Source: PFJX01 sp044227325
GTDB lineage: Bacteria > Pseudomonadota > Gammaproteobacteria > Burkholderiales > Thiobacillaceae
DNA: 64,000 nt
NCBI GenBank assembly: GCA_044227325.1
Contig: JBGAFI010000010.1
Coordinates: 1 to 64,000, forward strand
Direction of reading: 5' to 3'
The notes under the pieces were generated by a model. That model worked only from the letters and a program-made list of their open reading frames with translations, was not told where the DNA came from and did not search any database. A program made the position numbers and the translations under genes. Position 1 is the stretch's first letter. Every line of letters begins with the position of its first letter. Below are positions 52,346-60,378 of this stretch, one piece after another.

Positions 52346-52678
52346 TCATTCGAGTTCGACGCTCTGTCGCTTCATGCCGCCGGCCTCGCGATGCACATCG
52401 CCGGATTTTTCCTTGTGCTTGACGACCTGGCGGTCCAGCTTGTCGGCGAGGGAATCGATGGCGGCGTACATGTCGGCGTCCGTGGATTCCACGAAGATGT
52501 CCTTGCCACGCACATGCAGGTTCACTTCGGCCTTGTGGATGAGTTTTTCCACCGCGAGGATGACGGTGACGTCGATGACCTGGTCGAAGTGCCGGGTGAT
52601 GCGCTCCATCTTGTCTTCCACGTAGCCACGGATGGCGGGAGTCACTTCCAGGTGATGGCCTGTGATGGTGAGGTTCAT
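52346..52678 (-). CDS. hpf: ribosome hibernation promoting factor
   Basis: 110 residues starting MNLTITGHHLEVTPAIRGYVEDKMERITRHFD; the RaiA/HPF domain is complete (NLHVRGKDIFVESTDADMYAAIDSLADKLDRQVVKHKEK). Short type. It follows rpoN by 26 bases, the usual neighbour. Confidence 0.95.
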   Translation of the reverse strand: MNLTITGHHLEVTPAIRGYVEDKMERITRHFDQVIDVTVILAVEKLIHKAEVNLHVRGKDIFVESTDADMYAAIDSLADKLDRQVVKHKEKSGDVHREAGGMKRQSVELE

Positions 52679-52704
52679 ACAACGCTCCTTATGTTTTGCG
52701 CAGG

Positions 52705-54123
52705 TTAGATGGATTTGCGCTGGTTGGCGGGAGGGATGTTCATCAACTCCCGGTATTTGGCGACGGTACGTCGGGCGACGACGAAACCCTGCTTGCCCAA
52801 CAAGTCCGCTATGGAATTGTCCGAGAGCGGTTTGCCCCGGTTCTCGGCTTCGATGAATTGCTTGATGAGGGCGCGGATGGCGGTGCTGGATGTGGCGCCG
52901 CCTTCCTCGGTGGCCAGGGAACTGCCGAAGAAATACTTGAATTCGTAGAGCCCGCGCGGGGTCATCATGTACTTCTGGGTGGTCACCCGGGAGATGGTGG
53001 ATTCGTGCAATTCCACAGCTTCTGCGATTTCCTTCAGGGTCAGCGGGCGCATGGCCACGTCGCCGTGCTCGAAGAACATCCGCTGGCGGTCGACGATGGC
53101 TTGCGACACTTTCAGGATAGTCTCGAATCGCTGCTGCACGTTCTTGATCAGCCAGCGCGCCTCCTGAAGCTGGGCGGACAGGGAGCTGCCACCGTCCTTG
53201 TTGCCGCGCAGGATGCCGGCGTACATCTCGTTGATGCGCAGCTTGGGCACCGCGTCCGGGTTCAGGCTCACCATCCACAGGCCCTTGTGCTTCTTCACGA
53301 ACACGTCCGGCGTCACATAGCGGGTGTCGAGGGGCGCGAAGGCGGCGCCGGGGCGCGGATTCAGCGAGGTGATGAGCTGGCGCAGCTGGATGAACTCATG
53401 ATCGGTCAGGTCGAACAGCTTTTTCAGCTTGCCGTATTCCCGCTCGGCCAACAGGCCCAGGTTTTCCCGCACCAGGGTCTTCGCGGCCGAGAGGTGGGGC
53501 GTGTCCGCCGGCAGGGTGCACAGTTGCAGCCAGAGGCTCTCGCCCAGGTCGCGGGCGCCGACGCCGGCGGGATCGAAACTCTGCAGCAGCTTGAGGGCGG
53601 TTTGCAGCTCGAGGATGTCCAGTTCCAGCTCCTCGGGCATCATTTCCGCCAGTTCTTCCAGCGTGATGCTGAGGTAGCCGTCTTCGTCCAGGGCCTCGAT
53701 GAGCAGGCCGACCAATTGCCGGTCGCGAATGCTGAGCGGGGTCAGGGAAAGCTGGCCGGCCAGATGCTGGTGCAGATTGGTGTGGCTGGCGTCGGCCTGC
53801 TGGTAGTCGTGGTCGTCGTCGTCGTCGCCACTGCCGCTGCCGTGGGAGGGGGCCACGGAGCGGTCGCCCCAGGCCATCTCATCGTAGACCTCGTCCCGCT
53901 CGGAACGCTGTTCCTCGCCTTGCGGCGCCTCGCCGCCCTCCCCCGCCGGGGCGTCGAAGCGATCCTCGCCGTCGAGCCGCTCCAGCAAAGGATTGTCCTG
54001 GAGCATCTGGGATATCTCCTGGCCCAATTCCAATGTGGAAAGCTGCAACAGCCGGATCGATTGCTGGAGCTGGGGGGTGAGCGTGAGCTGCTGGTGCAGC
54101 TTGAGCTGGAGGCTCTGCTTCAT
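52705..54123 (-). CDS. rpoN: RNA polymerase sigma-54 factor
   Basis: 472 residues. Region I (MKQSLQLKLHQQLTLTPQLQQSIRLLQLS), an acidic region II with a run of Asp, the core-binding domain, HTH region (LTLKEIAEAVELHESTISRVTTQKYM) and the RpoN box ARRTVAKYRE. It should read the two sigma-54 promoters found here (9936 and 23514). Gene context lptB-rpoN-hpf-ptsN is conserved. Confidence 0.97.
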   Translation of the reverse strand: MKQSLQLKLHQQLTLTPQLQQSIRLLQLSTLELGQEISQMLQDNPLLERLDGEDRFDAPAGEGGEAPQGEEQRSERDEVYDEMAWGDRSVAPSHGSGSGDDDDDHDYQQADASHTNLHQHLAGQLSLTPLSIRDRQLVGLLIEALDEDGYLSITLEELAEMMPEELELDILELQTALKLLQSFDPAGVGARDLGESLWLQLCTLPADTPHLSAAKTLVRENLGLLAEREYGKLKKLFDLTDHEFIQLRQLITSLNPRPGAAFAPLDTRYVTPDVFVKKHKGLWMVSLNPDAVPKLRINEMYAGILRGNKDGGSSLSAQLQEARWLIKNVQQRFETILKVSQAIVDRQRMFFEHGDVAMRPLTLKEIAEAVELHESTISRVTTQKYMMTPRGLYEFKYFFGSSLATEEGGATSSTAIRALIKQFIEAENRGKPLSDNSIADLLGKQGFVVARRTVAKYRELMNIPPANQRKSI

Positions 54124-54158
54124 GCGAAGCTGGTCATATGAATGGTGGCGGGTTCAGT

Positions 54159-54881
54159 TTAGAGCTTGAAATGCTCTCCGAGATAGACCTTGCGGACAGT
54201 CTCATTATAAATAATTTCGTCCGGCGTCCCCGCCGCCATGACCTGACCTTCATTGAGGATATACGCGCGGTTGCAGATGCCCAGGGTTTCCCGCACGTTA
54301 TGGTCGGTGATCAGGACGCCGATATCCCGCTCGGTCAGGAAGCTGACGATCTTCTGGATGTCGATGACGGAAATGGGGTCGATGCCGGCGAAGGGTTCGT
54401 CCAGAAGCACGAAGCGGGGCGAGGTGGCCAGCGCCCGGGCGATTTCGACGCGGCGCCGTTCGCCGCCCGACAGGCCGACCGCGGCGGCATCGCGCAGATG
54501 CGTGATATGCAGGTCTTCCAGCAGGTTTTCCAGGTGGACCCGCACCTCGTCCTCGTCGTAGCCCTTCAGTTCCAGCATGGAGGCGATGTTTTCGGAAACG
54601 CTGAGCCGGCGGAAGATGGACGGTTCCTGGGGCAGATAGGAAAGTCCGAGCTGGGAGCGCTTGTAGACGGGAAGATTGGTGAGGTCCTTGTCGTCCAGGT
54701 GAATCTGCCCGGCATCGGCGCGTATCAGGCCGACCATCATGTAGAAACACGTGGTTTTCCCCGCGCCGTTGGGTCCGAGCAGGCCGACAACCTCGCCACT
54801 GGCGACCTGGATGGACGCTTCCGCCACCACTTGGCGGGACTTGTAGCGCTTGGCCAGCTTTTCCGCGACGAGCAGACTCAC
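54159..54881 (-). CDS. lptB: LPS export ATPase LptB
   Basis: 240 residues. Walker A GPNGAGKT (36-43), signature VGLSGGERRRVEIARAL and FVLLDEPFAGIDP. With LptFG and LptC it drives lipopolysaccharide from the inner membrane to the outer membrane. Overlaps the lptA stop (ATGA). Confidence 0.97.
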   Translation of the reverse strand: MSLLVAEKLAKRYKSRQVVAEASIQVASGEVVGLLGPNGAGKTTCFYMMVGLIRADAGQIHLDDKDLTNLPVYKRSQLGLSYLPQEPSIFRRLSVSENIASMLELKGYDEDEVRVHLENLLEDLHITHLRDAAAVGLSGGERRRVEIARALATSPRFVLLDEPFAGIDPISVIDIQKIVSFLTERDIGVLITDHNVRETLGICNRAYILNEGQVMAAGTPDEIIYNETVRKVYLGEHFKL

Positions 54882-55411
54882 GGTTTGGACTGGGCGTTCT
54901 TGGGACGGATCACGGCCTTCACCCGGCCAGGACTGCCGCTGATGCTGCCCTGGGCCTGGAAGTACTCGGTGGTGCCGTCATAGGTGATCAGGTTGCCGCG
55001 CAGTTCCTCCTCGCCGCGCTTGAGCTTGGCCTGGCCCACCAGCCTGAGCTTGTCGCCGCGGCCGTCGTATTCGATGCGATCCGCCCAGCCTTCGGCGTAT
55101 TCACCTTGCGCATCGCCCTTTTCGCCCGGCTTGGGGTCCATCTTCTGGCGGAAATAGGCGGGCTTGCCGTCGGCGTCGCCGGAGGAAAAGCCTTGTTCGT
55201 CCTGGCGTACTTCGAGCCGGTCGGCGGTGATCATGAGGGTGCCCTGGGTCAGAATGACCTTCCCTTCGTAGATGGCGACCTTCTTGATGTCGTCCGCTTT
55301 CAGGGTGTTCGCCTCGATGTTCACGGGCTTGTCCCGGTCGGCCTTTTCCGCCCACGCGGGCGGGGTGAGCGCCAGGAGGCAGATCAGACAATGCTCAGCG
55401 CGCATGTTCAT
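54878..55411 (-). CDS. lptA: LPS transport periplasmic protein LptA
   Basis: 177 residues; signal peptide cut after AWA, OstA domain with DKPVNIEANTLKADDIKKVAIYEGKVILTQGTLMITADRLEV. Forms the periplasmic bridge for LPS. Overlaps the 3' end of lptC by 17 bases and lptB by 4. Confidence 0.93.
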   Translation of the reverse strand: MNMRAEHCLICLLALTPPAWAEKADRDKPVNIEANTLKADDIKKVAIYEGKVILTQGTLMITADRLEVRQDEQGFSSGDADGKPAYFRQKMDPKPGEKGDAQGEYAEGWADRIEYDGRGDKLRLVGQAKLKRGEEELRGNLITYDGTTEYFQAQGSISGSPGRVKAVIRPKNAQSKP

Positions 55412-55970
55412 ACACTCCTCGAACGTTGCCGGTCAGCGCAAGCGTTTTGGCATAGTCATCGGCGAATAGCGCGTTCGCGGTGGTGGTAGACAGACCTTGC
55501 CGCAGGCTCACCGGCTTGTGGGTCCGCATGGTGCGGGCATCCGCCGAGACATGCAGGTACTCGGTGTCCATGGTGATGGGAAGGCCGCCATCCGGATAGG
55601 TCCGCTCGACATGCACCTTGTCCAGGAAATAAACCTGCTGCCCATCCGACGAGAGCAGCGCCCGTTTGGACGTGACGGACATGGGGATACCCGGGTCGAG
55701 GGTACGCAGGACGGGGTTCGCCAGCACGGTCGTATCGTCATCCATGTAGTGCGTCAGGCGGGTGGCAACCAGCCGCCGCTGGGGGTTGCCGTTGAGATCA
55801 AAGGCGAGGGCGTCGAACTCTTCCACGATGTAGTCAGGGTCGTGCGTAAAGCCCGCATTGTCCACCGTTTCGACGCGGCCGCCGACGTGATTTAGCCAGA
55901 ACCCCAGCAGGGCGAGCAGCAGCGCCAGCCCGATCGGTGTCCAGTCGATGTGGCGCCCGCCTCCGTTCAT
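55395..55970 (-). CDS. lptC: LPS export protein LptC
   Basis: 191 residues from ATG 55970, which overlaps the kdsC stop. One membrane anchor (about 13-30) and a periplasmic OstA-like beta-jellyroll. Links the LptBFG pump to LptA. The N-terminal MNGGGRHIDW is short and variable as in other LptC. Confidence 0.9.
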   Translation of the reverse strand: MNGGGRHIDWTPIGLALLLALLGFWLNHVGGRVETVDNAGFTHDPDYIVEEFDALAFDLNGNPQRRLVATRLTHYMDDDTTVLANPVLRTLDPGIPMSVTSKRALLSSDGQQVYFLDKVHVERTYPDGGLPITMDTEYLHVSADARTMRTHKPVSLRQGLSTTTANALFADDYAKTLALTGNVRGVYEHAR

Positions 55971-56515
55971 CGGTCGTACAGGGCGAGCTGAGCCGCCCAG
56001 GTGCCCTGGGCGCGCATGATCAACTCGCAGGCTTCGCGCGCCGCGCCGCGCCCGGCCTCGGCCCGGGTGACCAACTGGCAACGCGCTTTCACTTCCTCGG
56101 GCGCGTCCGGAACGGTGATCGCCAGTCCGCATCGGTTCATGACCGGCAGGTCGACGAGGTCGTCTCCCATATAGGCGATCTGGTCCGGCTCGAGTCCCAC
56201 GGATGAGAGCAGTTCGCGGTAGGCGGCCAGCTTGTCTTCGGCCCCCTGGAAGATGTGGGCGATGCCCAGGTTGCGCGCCCGGTGCAGAACCACCTGGGAG
56301 GTGCGGCCGGTGATGATGCCGATTTCCACGCCGCTGGCGCGCAACATCTTGATGCCGTGGCCGTCGCGGGAATTGAAGGATTTGTACTCCTCGCCCCGGT
56401 CGCCATAGAACAGGCTGCCGTCGGTCAACACGCCATCCACATCGAACACGACCATGCGCACGGCGCGGGCGCGTTCCTCGATATCGCTTGCTGCTTTCAT
56501 GCCTTCTCCGCTCAT
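55967..56515 (-). CDS. kdsC: 3-deoxy-D-manno-octulosonate 8-phosphate phosphatase KdsC
   Basis: 182 residues. HAD motifs FDVDGVLTDG, IGIITGRTS and YMGDDLVDLPVMNRCGLAITV. Last step of Kdo synthesis. An internal Met (MKAASD) five residues in is an alternative start. Overlaps kdsD upstream and lptC downstream by four bases each. Confidence 0.95.
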   Translation of the reverse strand: MSGEGMKAASDIEERARAVRMVVFDVDGVLTDGSLFYGDRGEEYKSFNSRDGHGIKMLRASGVEIGIITGRTSQVVLHRARNLGIAHIFQGAEDKLAAYRELLSSVGLEPDQIAYMGDDLVDLPVMNRCGLAITVPDAPEEVKARCQLVTRAEAGRGAAREACELIMRAQGTWAAQLALYDR

Positions 56516-57498
56516 ACCACGCCGGCCCTCAGAAGATCGTGCATATTGAGCGCGCCGCTCAGGCGTCCCTCGGCGTCGATGGCCAGCAGGCCGTTGACCT
56601 TGGTTTCCTCCATGATGCGCACCGCTTCCACCGCCAGGGCATCCTGTTGCACCGTGCGGGGCGAGCGCTTCATGACGTCGGCGATCTTCACGCTGCGTAC
56701 ATCCACATCCTTGTCCAGCAGCCGGCGCAGGTCGCCATCCGTGAAGATGCCCACCAGATGCTGGTCCGGATCCGTGACGGCGGTCATGCCCAAACCTTTC
56801 TGGGTCATGACCAGCAGGGCTTCCTTGAGGGAGGCGTCTTGCGCGACCCGCGGCAAGGCCTCGCCGCTGTGCATGAGATCGCGCACATGGACCAGCAGGC
56901 GCCGGCCCAGGGAGCCGCCGGGATGGGTGCGGGCGAAATCCTCGGCGGTGAAGCCCCGGGCGAACAGCGTGGCCACGGCGAGCGCGTCGCCCAGGGCGAG
57001 GGCGGCGGTGGTGCTGGCGGTCGGGGCCAGATTGTGGGGGCAGGCTTCCTGATCCACGGCGGCGTTCAGGTGGATGTCCGCTTCCCGGCCCAGGGTGGAG
57101 GCCGGATTGCCGGTCATGCCGATGAGCTTCGCGCCGCGCCGCTTGATCAGGGGCACGATGCTGGCGATCTCGGCGCTTTCTCCGGAATTGGACAGGGCGA
57201 TCACCACATCGTGGCCGGTGATCATGCCCAGGTCGCCGTGGCTGGCCTCGGCCGGGTGCATGAAGAAGGCGGGCGTGCCGGTGCTGGCCAGTGTGGCGGC
57301 GATCTTGCCGCCGATGTGGCCGGACTTGCCCATGCCGGAGACGACCACGCGCCCCTTGCAGGCGAGCAGGATGCGCACCGCCTTGAGGAAGTCGTCGTCG
57401 ATGCGCTCGACCAGCTTGGTGACGGCGGCCGCTTCGATTTCCAGCGTGCGGCGCGCCAGGGCCAGGATGTCGGCGGAGGGAGGCTGTCGGGATGTCAT
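56512..57498 (-). CDS. kdsD: arabinose-5-phosphate isomerase KdsD
   Basis: 328 residues: SIS domain (RVVVSGMGKSGHIGGKIAATLASTGTPAFFMHPAEASHGDLGMI; SNSGESAEI) plus two CBS domains. Converts ribulose-5-phosphate to arabinose-5-phosphate for Kdo. First gene of the long minus-strand run, 39 bases from the divergent antiporter gene. Confidence 0.96.
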   Translation of the reverse strand: MTSRQPPSADILALARRTLEIEAAAVTKLVERIDDDFLKAVRILLACKGRVVVSGMGKSGHIGGKIAATLASTGTPAFFMHPAEASHGDLGMITGHDVVIALSNSGESAEIASIVPLIKRRGAKLIGMTGNPASTLGREADIHLNAAVDQEACPHNLAPTASTTAALALGDALAVATLFARGFTAEDFARTHPGGSLGRRLLVHVRDLMHSGEALPRVAQDASLKEALLVMTQKGLGMTAVTDPDQHLVGIFTDGDLRRLLDKDVDVRSVKIADVMKRSPRTVQQDALAVEAVRIMEETKVNGLLAIDAEGRLSGALNMHDLLRAGVV

Positions 57499-57537
57499 AA
57501 TGGGCTGGAAGTATAGCTTCTCGCCCATCGCCGCTCT

Positions 57538-59496
57538 ATGCCCACCACTCTGGAATTGACCTTGATCCTCTTGACCGCCGGCGTACTCGCGGTGGCGGGG
57601 CTGAAGGCGCTCGGTTTGCCCGCCTTGCTGGGCTATGTCCTGATCGGCGTCGGCCTGGGGCCTTTCCTGCCCGGCATGGACGCGGAATCGCCGGCCAGCC
57701 GCCTGGCGGAATTCGGCGTGGTGTTCCTGATGTTCTCCATCGGTCTGGAGTTTTCCCTCGCGCGCCTGAAATCCATGCGCCAGGCCGTGTTCGGCCTGGG
57801 CGGGCTGCAGGTGGCGATCTCCATGTTCATCGTCATGATCCTGAATCTGCTGCTCGGCCTCTCCTGGGAGTCGGGGCTGGCGTTGGGCGGGGCGCTGGCC
57901 ATGTCGTCCACGGCCATCGTCAGCAAGCTGCTCTCGGAACGGGACGAACTCGATAGCGAGCATGGCAAGCTGATCCTGGGCATCCTGCTGTTCCAGGATC
58001 TGGCGGTGGCGCCACTGATCATTTTCATCCCGGCCCTGTCCCAGAGCGCGGGCCTGGGCGAGGCGCTGCTGTTCGCCACCCTGAAGGCGGCGCTCGCCCT
58101 GACGCTGATCCTCGCCCTCGGCCAGAAGCTCATGCGGCCCTGGTTCCACCTCGTCGCCCGGGCAAAATCCGGCGAGTTGTTCATGCTGAATGTCCTGTTG
58201 GTCACCCTGGGGCTGGCCTATCTGACCGACCAGGCCGGACTGTCCCTGGCCCTGGGCGCCTTCCTGGCCGGCGTGCTGATCGCGGAGACCGAATACCGCT
58301 ATCAGGTGGAGGCCGACATCCGGCCGTTCCGCGACGTGCTCATGGGCCTGTTCTTCGTCTCGGTGGGGCTCATGCTGGACCTCGGCGTGGTGGCGAACCA
58401 TTGGTTCGAGGTCCTGGCCATCCTCTTGGTGCTGATTCTCGGCAAGTTCCTGGTCATCGCCCTGCTGGCCGGCCTGTTCACCCAGTCCTGGGCGGTGGTG
58501 GCCCGGGTTGGCGCGGGGCTGGCCCAGGCCGGCGAGTTCGGCTTCGTGCTGCTGGCCCTGGCGCTGGGCAACAACCTGCTGGCGAGGGAACAGCATCAAA
58601 CCGTGCTGGCGGCCATGGTGCTGTCCATGCTCGCCTCGCCCCTGCTTTTCCTCGCCGGCAACTGGCTCGCCCGGCGTCTGGAGGGCGGCGCCTGGATGGA
58701 GCAGGCGCGCGGCGTCCATGAGATCGCGGCGCGCGCCTTCGGCATCCAGAAACACGTCATCCTGTGCGGCTACGGGCGCAGCGGGCAGAGCCTGGCGCGG
58801 CTGTTGGAATCGGAGCACATTCCCTTCATCGCCCTGGACCACGACCCGCGCCGGGTGCGGGCCGCCTCCCAGGCGGGCGACAAGGTGGTGTTCGGCGATT
58901 CCACCCGCGCCGAGGTGCTGATGGCGGCCGGCGTCCACCGCGCCAAGGCGGTGGTGGTCAGCTTCGCCCACACTCCCTCCGCCATCAAGATCATCGCGGC
59001 GGTGCAGCGCCTGAAGCCGGACGCGCCGGTGATCGTGCGCACCGTGGACGACAACGACCTGGATCAGTTGCGCGACGCCGGCGCCAGCGAGGTGGTGCCT
59101 GAGGTGATGGAGGGCGCCCTCATGCTGGGTTCCCAGACCATGCTCATGGCGGGCGTGCCGCTGGCGCGGGTGCTGAAACGCATCCGCCAGACCCGGGAGG
59201 CGCGCTATGGCGCCATGCGCGGCTATTTCCGCGGACTGACCGACGAATACGAGGACGAGGCGGGCGGAGCGCGCCTGGCGTCGGTGCAGATTCGCCCCGG
59301 TTACGGCTCCCTGGAGACGCCGCTGGCGGAACTGGATTTCGCGGCCATGAATGTGTCCCTGGTGAGCGTGCGCCGGCCCGGCGCCGGCCATTTCGAACAC
59401 GGACCGGACACCCGCTTGCAGACCGGGGACATCCTGTTGCTGAGGGGCGGGCCGGATGCCTTGGCGGCGGCGGAGATCATGCTATCCGCGAAATAG
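57538..59496 (+). CDS. CPA2-family (KefB/KefC-like) monovalent cation:proton antiporter
   Basis: 652 residues. About twelve membrane helices in the Na+/H+-exchanger domain (VVFLMFSIGLEFSLARL; SSTAIVSKLLSERDE; FFVSVGLMLD), then TrkA-N (HVILCGYGRSGQSLARLLE, GxGxxG) and TrkA-C domains. Probable K+ efflux in exchange for H+, gated by nucleotide. It is divergent from kdsD; in many betaproteobacteria these two are neighbours. Confidence 0.92.
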   Translation: MPTTLELTLILLTAGVLAVAGLKALGLPALLGYVLIGVGLGPFLPGMDAESPASRLAEFGVVFLMFSIGLEFSLARLKSMRQAVFGLGGLQVAISMFIVMILNLLLGLSWESGLALGGALAMSSTAIVSKLLSERDELDSEHGKLILGILLFQDLAVAPLIIFIPALSQSAGLGEALLFATLKAALALTLILALGQKLMRPWFHLVARAKSGELFMLNVLLVTLGLAYLTDQAGLSLALGAFLAGVLIAETEYRYQVEADIRPFRDVLMGLFFVSVGLMLDLGVVANHWFEVLAILLVLILGKFLVIALLAGLFTQSWAVVARVGAGLAQAGEFGFVLLALALGNNLLAREQHQTVLAAMVLSMLASPLLFLAGNWLARRLEGGAWMEQARGVHEIAARAFGIQKHVILCGYGRSGQSLARLLESEHIPFIALDHDPRRVRAASQAGDKVVFGDSTRAEVLMAAGVHRAKAVVVSFAHTPSAIKIIAAVQRLKPDAPVIVRTVDDNDLDQLRDAGASEVVPEVMEGALMLGSQTMLMAGVPLARVLKRIRQTREARYGAMRGYFRGLTDEYEDEAGGARLASVQIRPGYGSLETPLAELDFAAMNVSLVSVRRPGAGHFEHGPDTRLQTGDILLLRGGPDALAAAEIMLSAK

Positions 59497-59536
59497 CGGC
59501 CCATGGCGATGGCGCGTGAAGCGCGCCGAGCCCGGG

Positions 59537-60220
59537 TCAGAACAACGCGGCGGCGCCGCAGTTGGCCTCGTTGTCGGCGGCACGCCACAGGCCGGTGCGC
59601 GGATTGAAGCAGCGGGTGTCGCTGGGCGGTCCGCCGCCGCCATCGTAGGCGCTGAAGCGGAATTGCCCGGAGTTCGCGCGGCCGTCGTCGATCTTGCGGT
59701 CGATTTCCGCGAGGATGCGCGCAGGCACCTGGTTGCCGGTCTTCAGGTTCAGCCGGGGCACCCCGCCCGAACCGGTGTACTGATCGTCGTACTGGAGTTG
59801 CAGCGTGGCGCCGTAGGGATTGCGCGGCCACTCGCCGAGCGGGTCCGGTTGGCTGCCGTTGGCCTGGTAGTTGCCCGAGATCAGGTTCGCGTGGGAAAGG
59901 TGGACCCAGGCCAGCAGGCTTTCCCGCGCCATGGGCGTGTCCCGCACCACACCGTCGCCGTTGCCGCCCACCTGGTTGTTGGCGATGCCGGACAGATTGG
60001 CAAAGGCGAACTGGCCGGGGTAATCCCCGGGAATCGCCCGGTATTTGTCCTGGAACGCGTAATAGGCCGCCTTGATGCTGTCCAACTGGGAAATCAGGTT
60101 GCGCGCCCGCGCGCTCTCGATCAGTTCCTGTCCCTTCAGAATGCCGCCCAGCAACAGACCGATGACGACCAGGACGATGGCGAGCTCGATCAGGGTAAAA
60201 CCGCGTTGCGCTTTTGTCAT
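59537..60220 (-). CDS. type IV prepilin-like protein
   Basis: 227 residues from ATG 60220. Prepilin leader MTKAQRG, cleavage before Phe8 and hydrophobic helix FTLIELAIVLVVIGLLLGGILKGQEL with Glu5 of the mature protein. The rest resembles long pseudopilin-like proteins with GDYPGQF and NPRTGLWRAADNEANC; the two Cys (TRC, EANC) near the C-terminus could form a disulfide. No pilus or type II secretion genes are nearby. An in-frame start at 60271 would give a longer leader. Confidence 0.85.
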   Translation of the reverse strand: MTKAQRGFTLIELAIVLVVIGLLLGGILKGQELIESARARNLISQLDSIKAAYYAFQDKYRAIPGDYPGQFAFANLSGIANNQVGGNGDGVVRDTPMARESLLAWVHLSHANLISGNYQANGSQPDPLGEWPRNPYGATLQLQYDDQYTGSGGVPRLNLKTGNQVPARILAEIDRKIDDGRANSGQFRFSAYDGGGGPPSDTRCFNPRTGLWRAADNEANCGAAALF

Positions 60221-60378
60221 GGTTGGGGCAACTAGCAATTTACGGGCCTTTGCCGAGGGGAAATAAATCATGTTGTTATCAGTCAGCTTAGACGGCTATC
60301 GGCGAAATCTTGACGCATCCGCCCGATACTTCATCATCGGCCGGCCAGTTTAACCGAGGCGCCATTCAATATTGCCCC

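Noticed and set aside
57499..59400. Long minus-strand extension upstream of kdsD (frame open to 59400)
   Set aside because: Antisense to the antiporter gene; KdsD homology starts at ATG 57498.
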